In this document: positions 10,574-19,641 of the stretch, piece after piece
Layout: the number at the start of each line of letters is the position of its first letter
Numbering within the stretch: position 1 is the stretch's first letter
From: Aureimonas pseudogalii
Lineage (GTDB): Bacteria > Pseudomonadota > Alphaproteobacteria > Rhizobiales > Rhizobiaceae
Direction of reading: 5' to 3'
Length of the DNA: 64,000 bases
Assembly (NCBI RefSeq): GCF_014196835.1
Contig: NZ_JACIEK010000008.1
Location: 124,001 to 188,000 of the forward strand
Made by a program: the position numbers and the translations under genes
Notes under the pieces: model-generated
Databases searched by the model: none
What the model saw: the letters and a program-made list of their open reading frames with translations, nothing else
What the model was told of the DNA's origin: nothing

Positions 10574-11881
10574 TCAGGCCGTGCCGAAGACGCGGCTGAA
10601 GATCGTGTCGACATGCTTGGTGTGGTAGCCGAGGTCGAACTTCTCGCGGATCTCGGCCTCGCCGAGCGCGTCCGTCACCTCCCGGTCGCCGAGCAGTTCC
10701 GTGAGGAAGTCGGCGCCGTGTTCCCAGACCCTCATCGCGTTGCGCTGGACGAGGCGATAGGCATCTTCGCGGCTGACGCCGGCCTGCGTCAGTGCCAGCA
10801 GCACGCGCTGCGAATGGACGAGGCCCTTGAACTGGTTGAGGTTGCGGTCCATCCGCTCCGGGTAGACGAGCAGCTTGTCGATGACGTTGGTGAGGCGCGC
10901 GAGGGCGAAGTCGAGCGTCACCGTCGCATCCGGGCCGATCATGCGCTCCACCGAGGAATGCGAGATGTCGCGCTCATGCCAGAGGGCAACGTTCTCCATC
11001 GCCGGCAGCGCGTAGGAGCGGACCATGCGGGCGAGGCCGGTGAGATTCTCGGTGAGGATGGGGTTGCGCTTGTGCGGCATGGCCGACGAGCCCTTCTGGC
11101 CCGGCGCGAAATACTCTTCGGCCTCCAGAACCTCGGTCCGCTGCAGGTGCCGCACCTCGATCGACACCCGCTCGATGCAGGAGGCGATGACGCCGAGCGT
11201 CGCGAAATACATGGCGTGCCGGTCGCGCGGGATGACCTGCGTCGACACCGGCTCGGGCTTCAGGCCCATCGCCTTCGCCACATGCTCCTCGACGCGCGGA
11301 TCGATGTTGGCGAAGGTGCCGACCGCGCCCGAAATGGCGCAGGTGGCGACCTCCTCGCGCGCCGCCACGAGCCGCGCCCGGCAGCGGTCGAATTCGGCAT
11401 AGGCGAGCGCCAGCTTGACGCCGAAGGTCGTCGGCTCGGCGTGGATGCCGTGCGAGCGGCCGATCGTGACCGTGTCCTTGTGCTCAAAGGCGCGGTGCTT
11501 GAGGGCGGCCAGCAGCGCGTCGATGTCGGCTAGCATCAGGTCGGTGGCGCGCACGAGTTGCACGTTGAAGCAGGTGTCGAGGACGTCCGACGAGGTCATG
11601 CCCTGATGGATGAAGCGCGAATCCGGCCCCACGAACTCGGCGAGATGAGTGAGAAAGGCGATGACGTCGTGCTTGGTCTCGCGCTCGATCTCGTCGATCC
11701 GCGCCACGTCGAAAGTCGCGGCGTTGCCCTTCTCCCAGATCGTCTTCGCGGCGTCCTTCGGGATGACGCCGAGATCGGCGAGCGCGTCGCAGGCATGCGC
11801 CTCGATCTCGAACCAGATCCGGAACTTAGTCTCCTGCGACCAGATCGCGACCATCTCGGGGCGGGAATAGCGAGGGATCAT
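10574..11881 (-). CDS. purB: Adenylosuccinate lyase PurB
   Basis: A 435-residue member of the fumarase/aspartase superfamily. The signature GSSAMPHKRNPILTENL is present, with TSSDVLDTC and GRSHGIHAEPTTFG upstream holding catalytic residues. It cleaves SAICAR to AICAR and adenylosuccinate to AMP, both releasing fumarate. The N-terminus MIPRYSRPEMVAIWSQ is typical. It is convergent with the EEP gene nine bases away, and follows a P1 peptidase gene on the same strand. Confidence 0.97.
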   Translation of the reverse strand: MIPRYSRPEMVAIWSQETKFRIWFEIEAHACDALADLGVIPKDAAKTIWEKGNAATFDVARIDEIERETKHDVIAFLTHLAEFVGPDSRFIHQGMTSSDVLDTCFNVQLVRATDLMLADIDALLAALKHRAFEHKDTVTIGRSHGIHAEPTTFGVKLALAYAEFDRCRARLVAAREEVATCAISGAVGTFANIDPRVEEHVAKAMGLKPEPVSTQVIPRDRHAMYFATLGVIASCIERVSIEVRHLQRTEVLEAEEYFAPGQKGSSAMPHKRNPILTENLTGLARMVRSYALPAMENVALWHERDISHSSVERMIGPDATVTLDFALARLTNVIDKLLVYPERMDRNLNQFKGLVHSQRVLLALTQAGVSREDAYRLVQRNAMRVWEHGADFLTELLGDREVTDALGEAEIREKFDLGYHTKHVDTIFSRVFGTA

Positions 11882-11957
11882 GGCGGCGCTTTCGGATGGG
11901 AGTGGTGGGGATCACCGGCTCCTAACAGAGCCGGGCTCCCGCCTCAACGCCGGCGGC

Positions 11958-12968
11958 TCATCCGGAGAGGTCGCGCCACGCCGGCAGGCGGTCTCCGGGC
12001 GCGGCTCGTGCCTCGAAGATCGCCCGCGCGATGGCCCGCGCCATCGTGGCGCTCGCCGCAGCGGCGAGTTCCAGCCGCTCGATCGGCGAGGGCGCGATCC
12101 CGCTGGCGCCGGTCGCCGCCGCGAAGACGAGATCGCCGTCGAAGTCGGTGTGGGCGGGATAGAGCGCACGGGTGAAGCCGTCCTGCGCGGCGATCGCGAG
12201 GCGCTTGGCTTCTCCCTTGGTGAGAACGGCGTCCGTCGCGATCACCGCAATCGTGGTGTTCGCGCCTTCGCGGGCGTCGAGCTTCGTGCGCGGCATCGCG
12301 GCGTCGCCGGGCATCGGGTGCGGCAGCCCGAGCCCGCCGAACTCGGCGTCCATCTCGAAGGGCGCGGCCCAGAACTGCCTCGTGCGGTCCACCAGCGGCG
12401 AGCCGACGGCATTCACCGCCACGAGCGCGGCGACCGTCATTCCGCCGGAAAGCACCGTGGAGGCCGAACCGAGCCCGCCCTTGCAGACCGCCGTCCTCGC
12501 GCCGGCTCCTGCGCCGACGCTGCCGAGCCCGAACTCGCTCGCGGCGCACTCGGCCGCATGCCGGCCCAGTTCGCGATAAGGCGAATCGAGCCCCCAGTCT
12601 TTGTCGCCGCCATTGGCGAGATCGAAGAGGATGGCGGACGGCACGATCGGCACGCGGAAGCCCGCGACCTCGAACCCGCGCCCGAGGCGGCGCAGATGGC
12701 TTTGCACGCCGGACGCGGCATCGAGACCGAAGGCCGATCCGCCGGACAGGACGAGCGCATCGACGGCGCCGACCGTGTTGGCAGGATCGAGAAGCTCGGT
12801 GTCGCGCGTGCCCGGCGAACCGCCGAGCACCATCATCGACGCGGTGGCCGGCGTATCGAAGAGAACCGCCGTGGTGCCGCTCTTCAGGCGCTCGTCGGTG
12901 GCGTTGCCGACCGTGATGCCGGAGACGTCGGTCAGGAGATTGCGCCGTCCGCGCGTCCAGCGAGGCAT
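11958..12968 (-). CDS. P1 family peptidase (DmpA-like, self-processing)
   Basis: A 336-residue protein of the DmpA/P1 family, N-terminal-nucleophile aminopeptidases or amidases that cut themselves before a Ser. It begins with a LLTDVSGITVGNATDERL signature and has GGSAFGLDAASGVQ. The probable processing site is KGGLGSAST, where the Ser becomes the nucleophile. Members release N-terminal L- or D-residues or beta-peptides. It starts three bases after the stop of a periplasmic binding-protein gene, suggesting a joint role in using imported or periplasmic peptides. Confidence 0.88.
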   Translation of the reverse strand: MPRWTRGRRNLLTDVSGITVGNATDERLKSGTTAVLFDTPATASMMVLGGSPGTRDTELLDPANTVGAVDALVLSGGSAFGLDAASGVQSHLRRLGRGFEVAGFRVPIVPSAILFDLANGGDKDWGLDSPYRELGRHAAECAASEFGLGSVGAGAGARTAVCKGGLGSASTVLSGGMTVAALVAVNAVGSPLVDRTRQFWAAPFEMDAEFGGLGLPHPMPGDAAMPRTKLDAREGANTTIAVIATDAVLTKGEAKRLAIAAQDGFTRALYPAHTDFDGDLVFAAATGASGIAPSPIERLELAAAASATMARAIARAIFEARAAPGDRLPAWRDLSG

Positions 12969-12971
12969 CGC

Positions 12972-14039
12972 TCAGCTCCCGCCGATCGCCTCGAACCGCT
13001 CGCCGGTCCAGCGGTAGGCACGAAACGGTGCGATGTCCGCGGCATGGCGCGCGTCGAACCGAACCGGGCCGGCGAACGTCTCGAACGTTTCCGCGGAAAG
13101 CACCTCGACGAGGGAGCGCTCCGAACCTTTCACCTGGTTCACGCCGGCTACCGCGATCTCCGTGGCTATGCGCGCCAGCCGCGCATAGCCCTCGTCCGCC
13201 GGCGGCGCCTCGGTCGGCACCCAGTCGACGTCGAAGCCCGGCGCCAGCGCCACGATGCCAGCCGGCAGTTCGACGTCGTTTCCACGCGCGTCGACCAGCG
13301 ACTCGCCGCCGACGATTTCCAGATCGAGCTTCGTCGCCGCAGCGTCCCGCGCCAGGATCGCGACGTCGGATCGCGTGCCGAACGCCAGAACGCGGATCAC
13401 GCCACTCTGCCCGATCCTGCGGGCGAGGCCGAACTGCTTCTCCTCGGCCGGTCGGTAATTGTCTACGAAGGCCGGGCGCAGGCCGCTCTCTTCCAAAAGG
13501 TTGCGGACCGTATCGGCGAGATCGCGGCCATAGGCGGAGCCATCCTCGACGATCGCGAAGGGCGAGGCCGCCCAATGGGCGCGAACGTAGGCGGCGATGG
13601 CCGCCGCCTCGGCGCCGGACGCTGGTGCCAGCCGCCAGACGAGCCATCCCTCGCGCTCGCGGCGGTCGAGAATGCGCTCGGCACGCACGCCGACGTCGAG
13701 AACCGGGATGGCGGCGGCGGAAAGGATCGGCAGGGCCGCTTCCAGCGCGGACGTGCAGAGAAACCCGATCGCGACCTCGGCCCGCGCCTCGACCAACCGA
13801 TTCGCTGCCGCAGCACCGCCGGCGGCGGAACATGCGGTATCCGCAACGGTGATCGAGCGATCCGCGGCAGTTCCGGCCTCTGCCCCCGCGACGATCTGAC
13901 GCCCGAGGATCTCGGACGGTCCGCTCAGCGGCGCGGCGACACCGATGCGCACTGGCTCCGCAGCCCGCGACGGCGAGGGATGGGTCGCGAGCAGGACGAG
14001 GCCGAGGCCGGCGAACGAGAGGAGATGGCGCGTGATCAT
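12972..14039 (-). CDS. Periplasmic binding protein, branched-chain amino-acid type (Peripla_BP_6)
   Basis: A 355-residue exported protein. MITRHLLSFAGLGLVLLATH is a signal peptide, followed by EPVRIGVAAPLSGPSEILG, the classic start of LivK-like receptors, then alternating alpha/beta segments such as VIRVLAFGTRSDVAILARD. The start at 14039 gives a clean signal peptide. No permease or ATPase is adjacent, so it may serve a transporter encoded elsewhere or act as a sensor or outer-membrane-linked receptor like LpoA-type proteins. The P1 peptidase follows three bases later. Confidence 0.83.
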   Translation of the reverse strand: MITRHLLSFAGLGLVLLATHPSPSRAAEPVRIGVAAPLSGPSEILGRQIVAGAEAGTAADRSITVADTACSAAGGAAAANRLVEARAEVAIGFLCTSALEAALPILSAAAIPVLDVGVRAERILDRREREGWLVWRLAPASGAEAAAIAAYVRAHWAASPFAIVEDGSAYGRDLADTVRNLLEESGLRPAFVDNYRPAEEKQFGLARRIGQSGVIRVLAFGTRSDVAILARDAAATKLDLEIVGGESLVDARGNDVELPAGIVALAPGFDVDWVPTEAPPADEGYARLARIATEIAVAGVNQVKGSERSLVEVLSAETFETFAGPVRFDARHAADIAPFRAYRWTGERFEAIGGS

Positions 14040-14208
14040 CGTCGCCGATCCTAGCGTCTGCGTGCCGTCGGCACGAGAGCCCAAGCTCGGCGAATTCGCC
14101 GCCTCGGTCACCATGCCGGTTGAAACCTCCATCTCCGGCGGGCGCAGGCGATGCACAGGATCGGTTTCTTCCCTATGTTGCCGCAAAAGATCCGTCCCGT
14201 CGTGGCGG

Positions 14209-14736
14209 ATGCCGGAAGGATCGTTCGTGCTGACGCTACCGCAATCCCTCGACGCGCCGATCGATCGGGTCGCCTATCGTGAGGCCATGAGCCATTTCGC
14301 CGCCGCCGTGAACCTCGTGACGACGGATGGACCGTCCGGCAGGCGCGGCGTGACGGTCACCTCCGTCTGTTCCGTCTCCGACTCGCCTGCGACGCTGCTC
14401 GTCTGCCTGAACCATGCGAGCGCGGCGAACGTGCGCTTCGTCGAGAACGGCGTCTTCGCGGTCAGCGTGCTGGCCGACCGCAACGAGAGCGTCGCCCGCA
14501 CCTTCGCCGGCGAGGGCAATCTCGAAAGCGAGGCGCGTTTCACGGCGGGGCGCTGGGCGACGCTCGCGACGGGCTCGCCGGTGCTGGAGGACGCGCTGGT
14601 GGCCTTCGACTGCCGGCTGATCGACAGCCGCACCGTCGCCACGCACCGGGTGATGATCGGCGAGGTGGTGGCGCTGGCAAAGCCCATGCCGGGCGGTAGT
14701 CTTCTCTACCGGGCCCGCCAGTATCACGCGCTCTGA
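14209..14736 (+). CDS. Flavin reductase domain protein (RutF/HpaC type)
   Basis: A 175-residue protein with the flavin reductase-like split-barrel fold: YREAMSHFAAAVNLVTTDG, GVTVTSVCSVSDSPATLLVCLN, NGVFAVSVLADRNE and a C-terminal GEVVALAKP. Such enzymes reduce FMN or FAD with NAD(P)H for a partner monooxygenase. No partner oxygenase is in the window. The start at 14209 precedes conserved sequence; an in-frame extension to 13945 overlaps the divergent gene. It lies 82 bp before a MoxR-CoxE-XdhC cluster on the same strand and may be transcribed with it. Confidence 0.88.
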   Translation: MPEGSFVLTLPQSLDAPIDRVAYREAMSHFAAAVNLVTTDGPSGRRGVTVTSVCSVSDSPATLLVCLNHASAANVRFVENGVFAVSVLADRNESVARTFAGEGNLESEARFTAGRWATLATGSPVLEDALVAFDCRLIDSRTVATHRVMIGEVVALAKPMPGGSLLYRARQYHAL

Positions 14737-14818
14737 TCTCGGGCCCCTGCCAACGGCTTTCGCGATCCTATCTAAGGGCGAGTAGCATCGCCCGGTGCGA
14801 ACGCGGAGAACTCTCCTC

Positions 14819-15730
14819 ATGGTCGCCATGCCCGCCAGCATCGACGAGACCCAGGCGCTTCTGGCCGACGCCGACTACGTCGCCGACCGGGCGCTTTCCA
14901 CGGTGCTCTTCCTGTCGCTGAAGATGGGCCGGCCGCTGTTGCTCGAAGGCGAGGCCGGCGTCGGTAAGACGGAGATCGCCAAGGTGCTGGCCTCAGCACT
15001 CGATCGCCCGCTGATTCGCCTGCAGTGCTACGAGGGGCTGGACGTCTCGTCGGCGCTCTACGAGTGGAATTACGCCGCGCAGATGATCGAGATCCGCATG
15101 CGAGAGGCGACGGGCGACACCGCGCGCGACGCGATGCGATCGGACATCTTCTCGGAGCGCTTCCTCGTGCGGCGCCCTTTGCTGCAGGCGCTGGACGGCG
15201 CGCCGGGGCGGGCGCCGGTGCTGTTGATCGACGAGCTCGACCGGACGGATGAAGCCTTCGAGGCGTTCCTGCTCGAAATCCTCTCGGACTTCCAAGTGAC
15301 GATCCCGGAGTTCGGCACCGTGAAGGCGGCCGAGCCGCCGATCGTCGTGGTGACCACCAACCGCACGCGAGAGATCCACGACGCGCTCAAGCGGCGCTGC
15401 CTCTATCATTGGGTGGACTATCCCGACGCTGATCGCGAGTTGGAGATCGTCCGTCGCAAGGCGCCGCGCGCCAACGCCCATCTTTCGTCCGAACTCGTCC
15501 GCTTCGTGCAGCGGCTGCGAAAGCTCGATCTTTTCAAGGCCCCCGGCGTCGCCGAGACGATCGACTGGGCCAACGCCCTGACCGAACTCGACGCCGTCGC
15601 GCTCGACCCGGCGCTGGTCTCCGACACGCTCGGCGTGCTGTTGAAGTATCAAGACGACATCGCCCGCATCGAGACGGGCGAAGGCCGCGAGATCTTGGCG
15701 TCGGTCAAGCGCGACTTCCTGCAGGCCTGA
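14819..15730 (+). CDS. MoxR-family AAA+ ATPase (CoxD-like)
   Basis: A 303-residue AAA+ ATPase. Walker A is EGEAGVGKTEIAKVLA, Walker B VLLIDELDRTDE, sensor 1 VVVTTNRTREIHD and the Arg region LKRRCLYHW. MoxR/CoxD proteins pair with VWA proteins to mature metalloenzymes, notably to insert the Cu/S part of CO dehydrogenase or assemble Mo-hydroxylases. The VWA partner gene begins five bases later. The ATG at 14819 has GGAGA about ten bases upstream; a GTG at 14795 is an alternative. Confidence 0.9.
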   Translation: MVAMPASIDETQALLADADYVADRALSTVLFLSLKMGRPLLLEGEAGVGKTEIAKVLASALDRPLIRLQCYEGLDVSSALYEWNYAAQMIEIRMREATGDTARDAMRSDIFSERFLVRRPLLQALDGAPGRAPVLLIDELDRTDEAFEAFLLEILSDFQVTIPEFGTVKAAEPPIVVVTTNRTREIHDALKRRCLYHWVDYPDADRELEIVRRKAPRANAHLSSELVRFVQRLRKLDLFKAPGVAETIDWANALTELDAVALDPALVSDTLGVLLKYQDDIARIETGEGREILASVKRDFLQA

Positions 15731-15735
15731 CCGGA

Positions 15736-16983
15736 ATGGACGAACTGCCGGACATCGCGGACTCGACGGGGCGGCTGGCCGACAACGTCGCCTTCTTCGC
15801 ACGAACGCTGCGCAAGGCCGGCATGGCGGTCGGGCCGGCAGCGACGCTGACCGCGATCGAGGCGGTCAAGGCGGCCGGTTTTTCCTCGCGCGAAGACCTG
15901 TTCTGGACGCTGCATGCGGTCTTCGTGAACCGGCGCGAGGACGAGGCGGTCTTCACCGAAGCGTTCCGCGTCTTCTGGCGGTCGCGCGAGCTCGTCGAAA
16001 AGATGATCGCGATGTTCTCGTCGAAGACGCCGCGCGAGAGCCCGCCGGCGAAGCCGCGACCCGGAGAGACGCGCGTCAACGACGCGCTGGCGGAGGGCGC
16101 CCGCCGCGAGCCCCGTCAGGTCGACAAGCCGACGTTGGAGATCGACGCCCGCATGACGGTCTCGCGCGACGAGGTGCTGCGCCGCAAGGATTTCGCGCAG
16201 ATGACCGCTGCCGAGCTGGCCCGCGCTCGCCAGGCGATCGCGCGGCTCGAACTGCCGGACGACCGGGTGGCGACGCGTCGGTTTCGCGCGGTCCCAAGCG
16301 GCGGGCGCATCGACCAGCGCCGCATGCTGCGCGCTTCGCTGCGCACGGGCGGCGACCTGATCCTGCCGAAGTTTCGCTCGCAGCGCCGCGAGCATCCACC
16401 GCTCGTGGTGCTCGCCGACATTTCGGGCTCGATGAGCGCCTACAGCCGCATCTTCCTGCACTTCCTCCATGCGGTGACGGCGCGTCGCCGCCGGGTCCAT
16501 ACGTTTCTCTTCGGCACGCGGCTGACCAACGTCACGCGCGAACTGGCGCATCGCGATCCCGACGCCGCGCTCGACCGATGCGCCGAGGCGGTGGCGGACT
16601 GGTCGGGCGGGACTCGCATCGGCGCGGCGATCGAAGCGTTCAACCGGCGCTGGTCGCGGCGGGTGCTCTCGGGCGGGGCGGTGGTGCTTCTGATCACCGA
16701 CGGGTTGGAGCGAGACGACACGCTCGTGCTGGAGCGCGAGATGGACCGGCTGCATCGGTCCTGCCGCCGTCTCGTCTGGCTCAATCCCCTGCTGCGCTTC
16801 GAGGGGTTCGCCGCGCGGGCCAAGGGCGTTCGTGCGATGCTGCCCCATGTGGACGAGTTTCGCCCTGTGCATTCGCTCGAGGCGATGGCCGATCTCTGCA
16901 CGGCCCTCGACGGCCGCACGACGCCTGCCCGAACCGATCCGCGCCGTTGGCTGGCGGACGATGCCGCGGACCGGGCGGCCTGA
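15736..16983 (+). CDS. CoxE-like VWA domain protein
   Basis: A 415-residue protein of the CoxE family. The N-terminal half is helical; the C-terminal half holds a von Willebrand A domain with the metal site VLADISGSMSAYSRIF (DxSxS), a later T in WSGGTRIGAA and the D in LLITDGLERDD. CoxE works with the MoxR-like CoxD in maturation of Mo- or Cu-Mo hydroxylases. It lies between moxR (5-bp gap) and an xdhC part (2-bp gap), clearly one operon. Confidence 0.92.
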   Translation: MDELPDIADSTGRLADNVAFFARTLRKAGMAVGPAATLTAIEAVKAAGFSSREDLFWTLHAVFVNRREDEAVFTEAFRVFWRSRELVEKMIAMFSSKTPRESPPAKPRPGETRVNDALAEGARREPRQVDKPTLEIDARMTVSRDEVLRRKDFAQMTAAELARARQAIARLELPDDRVATRRFRAVPSGGRIDQRRMLRASLRTGGDLILPKFRSQRREHPPLVVLADISGSMSAYSRIFLHFLHAVTARRRRVHTFLFGTRLTNVTRELAHRDPDAALDRCAEAVADWSGGTRIGAAIEAFNRRWSRRVLSGGAVVLLITDGLERDDTLVLEREMDRLHRSCRRLVWLNPLLRFEGFAARAKGVRAMLPHVDEFRPVHSLEAMADLCTALDGRTTPARTDPRRWLADDAADRAA

Positions 16984-16985
16984 CG

Positions 16986-17324
16986 ATGGAGCCGAACGAA
17001 ATGACCGAGACGTTGAACGACATTTTGCAGATCGCAGAACGCTGGCGCGCCGAAGGGCGAGCGATCGCTCTGGCCACCGTGGTCGAGACATGGGGGTCTG
17101 CCCCGCGCCCGGCCGGCGCGCATCTCGTGATCGACGCGGACGGGCGGTTCGAGGGATCGGTCTCCGGTGGATGCGTCGAGGGCGCCGTGGTGGCGGAGGC
17201 GGCCGAGGTGATCGAGACCGGCGTCTCGCGCGTTCTCGAATTCGGCGTCGCCGACGAGACGGCGTGGCGCGTCGGCCTCTCCTGCGGCGGACGCATCCGC
17301 GTCTTCGTCGAGCCGGTGTCCTGA
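16986..17324 (+). CDS. XdhC/CoxI family protein, N-terminal-domain type
   Basis: A 112-residue protein corresponding to the N-terminal domain of XdhC/CoxI, a factor that carries and sulfurates molybdenum cofactor for xanthine-dehydrogenase-like enzymes. Signature stretches are TVVETWGSAPRPAGAHLVI, GSVSGGCVEGAVVAEA and GLSCGGRIRVFVE. The Rossmann domain is encoded by the next gene, so XdhC is split into two proteins here. Stop and next start overlap (TGATG at 17322-17326). Confidence 0.9.
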   Translation: MEPNEMTETLNDILQIAERWRAEGRAIALATVVETWGSAPRPAGAHLVIDADGRFEGSVSGGCVEGAVVAEAAEVIETGVSRVLEFGVADETAWRVGLSCGGRIRVFVEPVS

Positions 17325-18034
17325 TGCGCTTCGAGCTTCTTCAGGCGTTGAACGCGGAACGATCGCGCCGCCAAGCCTGCGCCGTCGTCACCGATCTGGA
17401 AAGTGGCGAGCAGCGCCTCGTGCGGGAAGCCGACGTCGCCGCCGACCCACTGCAAGAGCCATTGGCGCGAGCGTTTCGCAGCGGCCGCTCCGGTGCAGGC
17501 GAAGACGGTCGCATCTTCGTCAACGTCCATCTGCCTCCGCCACGCATCGTCATGATCGGTGCCGTCCATATCAGCCAGGCGCTGGCGCCGATGGCGGCGC
17601 TCGCCGGCTTCGATCTCGAGATCGTCGATCCGCGAACCGCCTTCGCCTCGGCCGATCGCTTTCCAGGCGTCGCCTTGCAGTCCGACTGGCCGGAGGTGGT
17701 GCTCGCGAAGCACCCGCTCGACGCCTACACGGCGCTCGTCGCGGTGACGCATGATCCGAAGATCGACGATCATCCGATCATGGAGGCCTTGCGGGTGGGC
17801 TGTTTCTACGTGGGCGCGCTGGGGAGCCGGAAGACCCATGCACGACGAGTCGAACGGCTACTCGCGGCGGGTATCGCGCAGCACCGGATCGACCGGATCG
17901 AAGCGCCGATCGGCGTGGACATCGGCGCCGCGACTCCAGGCGAGATCGCGGTGGCCATCCTCGCTTCGGTGATCTCCGCCTTCCGCAAACGCAAGATGCA
18001 CGCCGAGCGACGCGGCGAGATGAAACGCGCATGA
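17324..18034 (+). CDS. XdhC family protein, C-terminal Rossmann-domain type
   Basis: A 236-residue protein. Residues from about 70 onward form the XdhC C-terminal Rossmann fold: PPRIVMIGAVHISQALAPMA, IVDPRTAFAS, ALVAVTHDPKIDDHPI and YVGALGSRKTHARR, ending with PIGVDIGAATPGEIAVAI. With the upstream gene it rebuilds a complete XdhC used to load molybdenum cofactor. Start and stop overlap both neighbours, so expression is coupled. Confidence 0.92.
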   Translation: MRFELLQALNAERSRRQACAVVTDLESGEQRLVREADVAADPLQEPLARAFRSGRSGAGEDGRIFVNVHLPPPRIVMIGAVHISQALAPMAALAGFDLEIVDPRTAFASADRFPGVALQSDWPEVVLAKHPLDAYTALVAVTHDPKIDDHPIMEALRVGCFYVGALGSRKTHARRVERLLAAGIAQHRIDRIEAPIGVDIGAATPGEIAVAILASVISAFRKRKMHAERRGEMKRA

Positions 18035-19641
18035 GGTTCGGTCCGGTCGTGGTCGCGGACGCTCTCGGCGTGATTTTGGCGCATGCGCAGAAGCTGCCGG
18101 ACGAGCGCATCGCCAAGGGAACCCGTCTGGGGGCCGACGAGATCGACCGGCTGAGCGAGGCTGGCATCGCCAGCATCATCGGCGCGCGACTAGACCCAGG
18201 CGATCTGACGGAGGACGAGGCGGCGGCTGCGATCGCGGAAGCACTGGCGAATTCGCGGATCGGCGCGGCACCGGCGGCGACGGGCCGCGCCAACCTCTTC
18301 GCCGGCGAAAGCGGGCTGTTCCTGCCGGACCGCGAGATCATCGACCGGCTCAACCGCATCGATCCCGCCATCACGCTGGCAACGCTGGCGGAGCATGCGC
18401 CTGTGGAAGCCGGTCGCATGGTCGCGACGGTGAAGATCATCCCGTTGGCCGTGGCGGGTGCCTCGGTGGTTGCGGCCGTCGATCTGCTGCGTCGTCGCCG
18501 GGCGTTACGGCTGGCGCCGTTCCGTGAGCGGGGCGTCGGCTTGATCCAGACGGTGCTGCCGACGGTCAAGCCGAGTGTCCTCGACAAGACGTGGGACGCG
18601 CTCTCGGCTCGGCTCGAACCTTCGGAGTCGAGCCTCGTCCGCGACGATCGCTGCCCGCACGAGGCGACGGCATTGCGCGACCTGCTGCTGCGGCCGGCGG
18701 AGGACGAGGAACTGACAGTGGTGTTCGGCGCGTCCGCCGTGATCGACGAGAACGACGTGGTGCCGGCCGCCATCCGTGCAGCCGGCGGATCGGTGGAGCA
18801 TCTCGGCATGCCCGTCGATCCCGGCAATCTGCTGCTGCTGGGCCGCATCGGCGAGCGGATCGTGTTGGGCGCGCCGGGCTGCGCGCGTAGTTCGCGCGAG
18901 AACGGTTTCGATTGGATTCTCAACCGTATCCTCGCTGATCTCGAAGTGACGAGCGAGGACCTGACCGGGCTCGGCGTCGGAGGTTTGCTGATGGAGATCG
19001 CGTCCCGGCCGCATCCACGCGAGGGGTTCGAGTCCGACGAGCGTCCGCCTCGCATCGATGTCGTCGTGCTGGCGGCCGGCCGCTCCAGCCGCATGCAGGG
19101 GCCCAACAAGTTGCTCGCGACCTTCGAGGGCACACCGCTCGTTCGTCGCTCGGTGATGACCGCGCTCGGCAGCGGTGCCGGCCGGGTTCATGTCGTCACC
19201 GGGCATATGCGGGCGGAGATCGAGGCCGCGCTCGACGGGCTGGATGTCGGCTTCGTCGAGAACGACGCCTTTGCCGACGGCCTATCGACCTCGCTGATTG
19301 CAGGCTTCGAAGCGGCGAGCCCCGAGGCGGATGGCGTGCTGGTCATGCTGGCCGACCAGCCGCTGCTCACCGTCGCCGATCTCGACGCTATGATCGCGGC
19401 ATTTTACGCGACCGGCGAGGGCTCCATCGTGCTGGCGGCGGATGAGGGGCGCCGCGCAAACCCGGTGATCCTCGCCAGCAGCTTCCGGCCGGAGATTGCG
19501 GCGCTCGAAGGCGATGTCGGCGCCCGCGGCATCGTGCAGGCGCATCTCGATCTCGTGCGGACCGTGGAACTCGGGGCTGCCGCCTCGTTCGACGTCGATA
19601 CGCCCGAACTGATGGAGCGCGCCGGCGGCGTCTTCCGCTAG
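18031..19641 (+). CDS. MoeA-like molybdopterin-binding / MocA-like nucleotidyltransferase fusion
   Basis: A 536-residue two-domain protein. Residues ~1-330 resemble a molybdopterin-binding MoeA/CinA-type domain (for example LTVVFGASAVIDENDVVPAA, where MoeA has a GxS-D pattern). Residues ~345-536 are a MobA/MocA-like transferase with IDVVVLAAGRSSRMQGPNK and MLADQPLLTVADLD. MocA adds CMP to molybdenum cofactor to give the cytosine-dinucleotide form used by xanthine- and CO-dehydrogenase families. It overlaps the xdhC C-part by four bases (ATGA) and ends the accessory cluster. Its TAG stop shares CTAG with the stop of the opposite gene. Confidence 0.9.
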   Translation: MRFGPVVVADALGVILAHAQKLPDERIAKGTRLGADEIDRLSEAGIASIIGARLDPGDLTEDEAAAAIAEALANSRIGAAPAATGRANLFAGESGLFLPDREIIDRLNRIDPAITLATLAEHAPVEAGRMVATVKIIPLAVAGASVVAAVDLLRRRRALRLAPFRERGVGLIQTVLPTVKPSVLDKTWDALSARLEPSESSLVRDDRCPHEATALRDLLLRPAEDEELTVVFGASAVIDENDVVPAAIRAAGGSVEHLGMPVDPGNLLLLGRIGERIVLGAPGCARSSRENGFDWILNRILADLEVTSEDLTGLGVGGLLMEIASRPHPREGFESDERPPRIDVVVLAAGRSSRMQGPNKLLATFEGTPLVRRSVMTALGSGAGRVHVVTGHMRAEIEAALDGLDVGFVENDAFADGLSTSLIAGFEAASPEADGVLVMLADQPLLTVADLDAMIAAFYATGEGSIVLAADEGRRANPVILASSFRPEIAALEGDVGARGIVQAHLDLVRTVELGAAASFDVDTPELMERAGGVFR

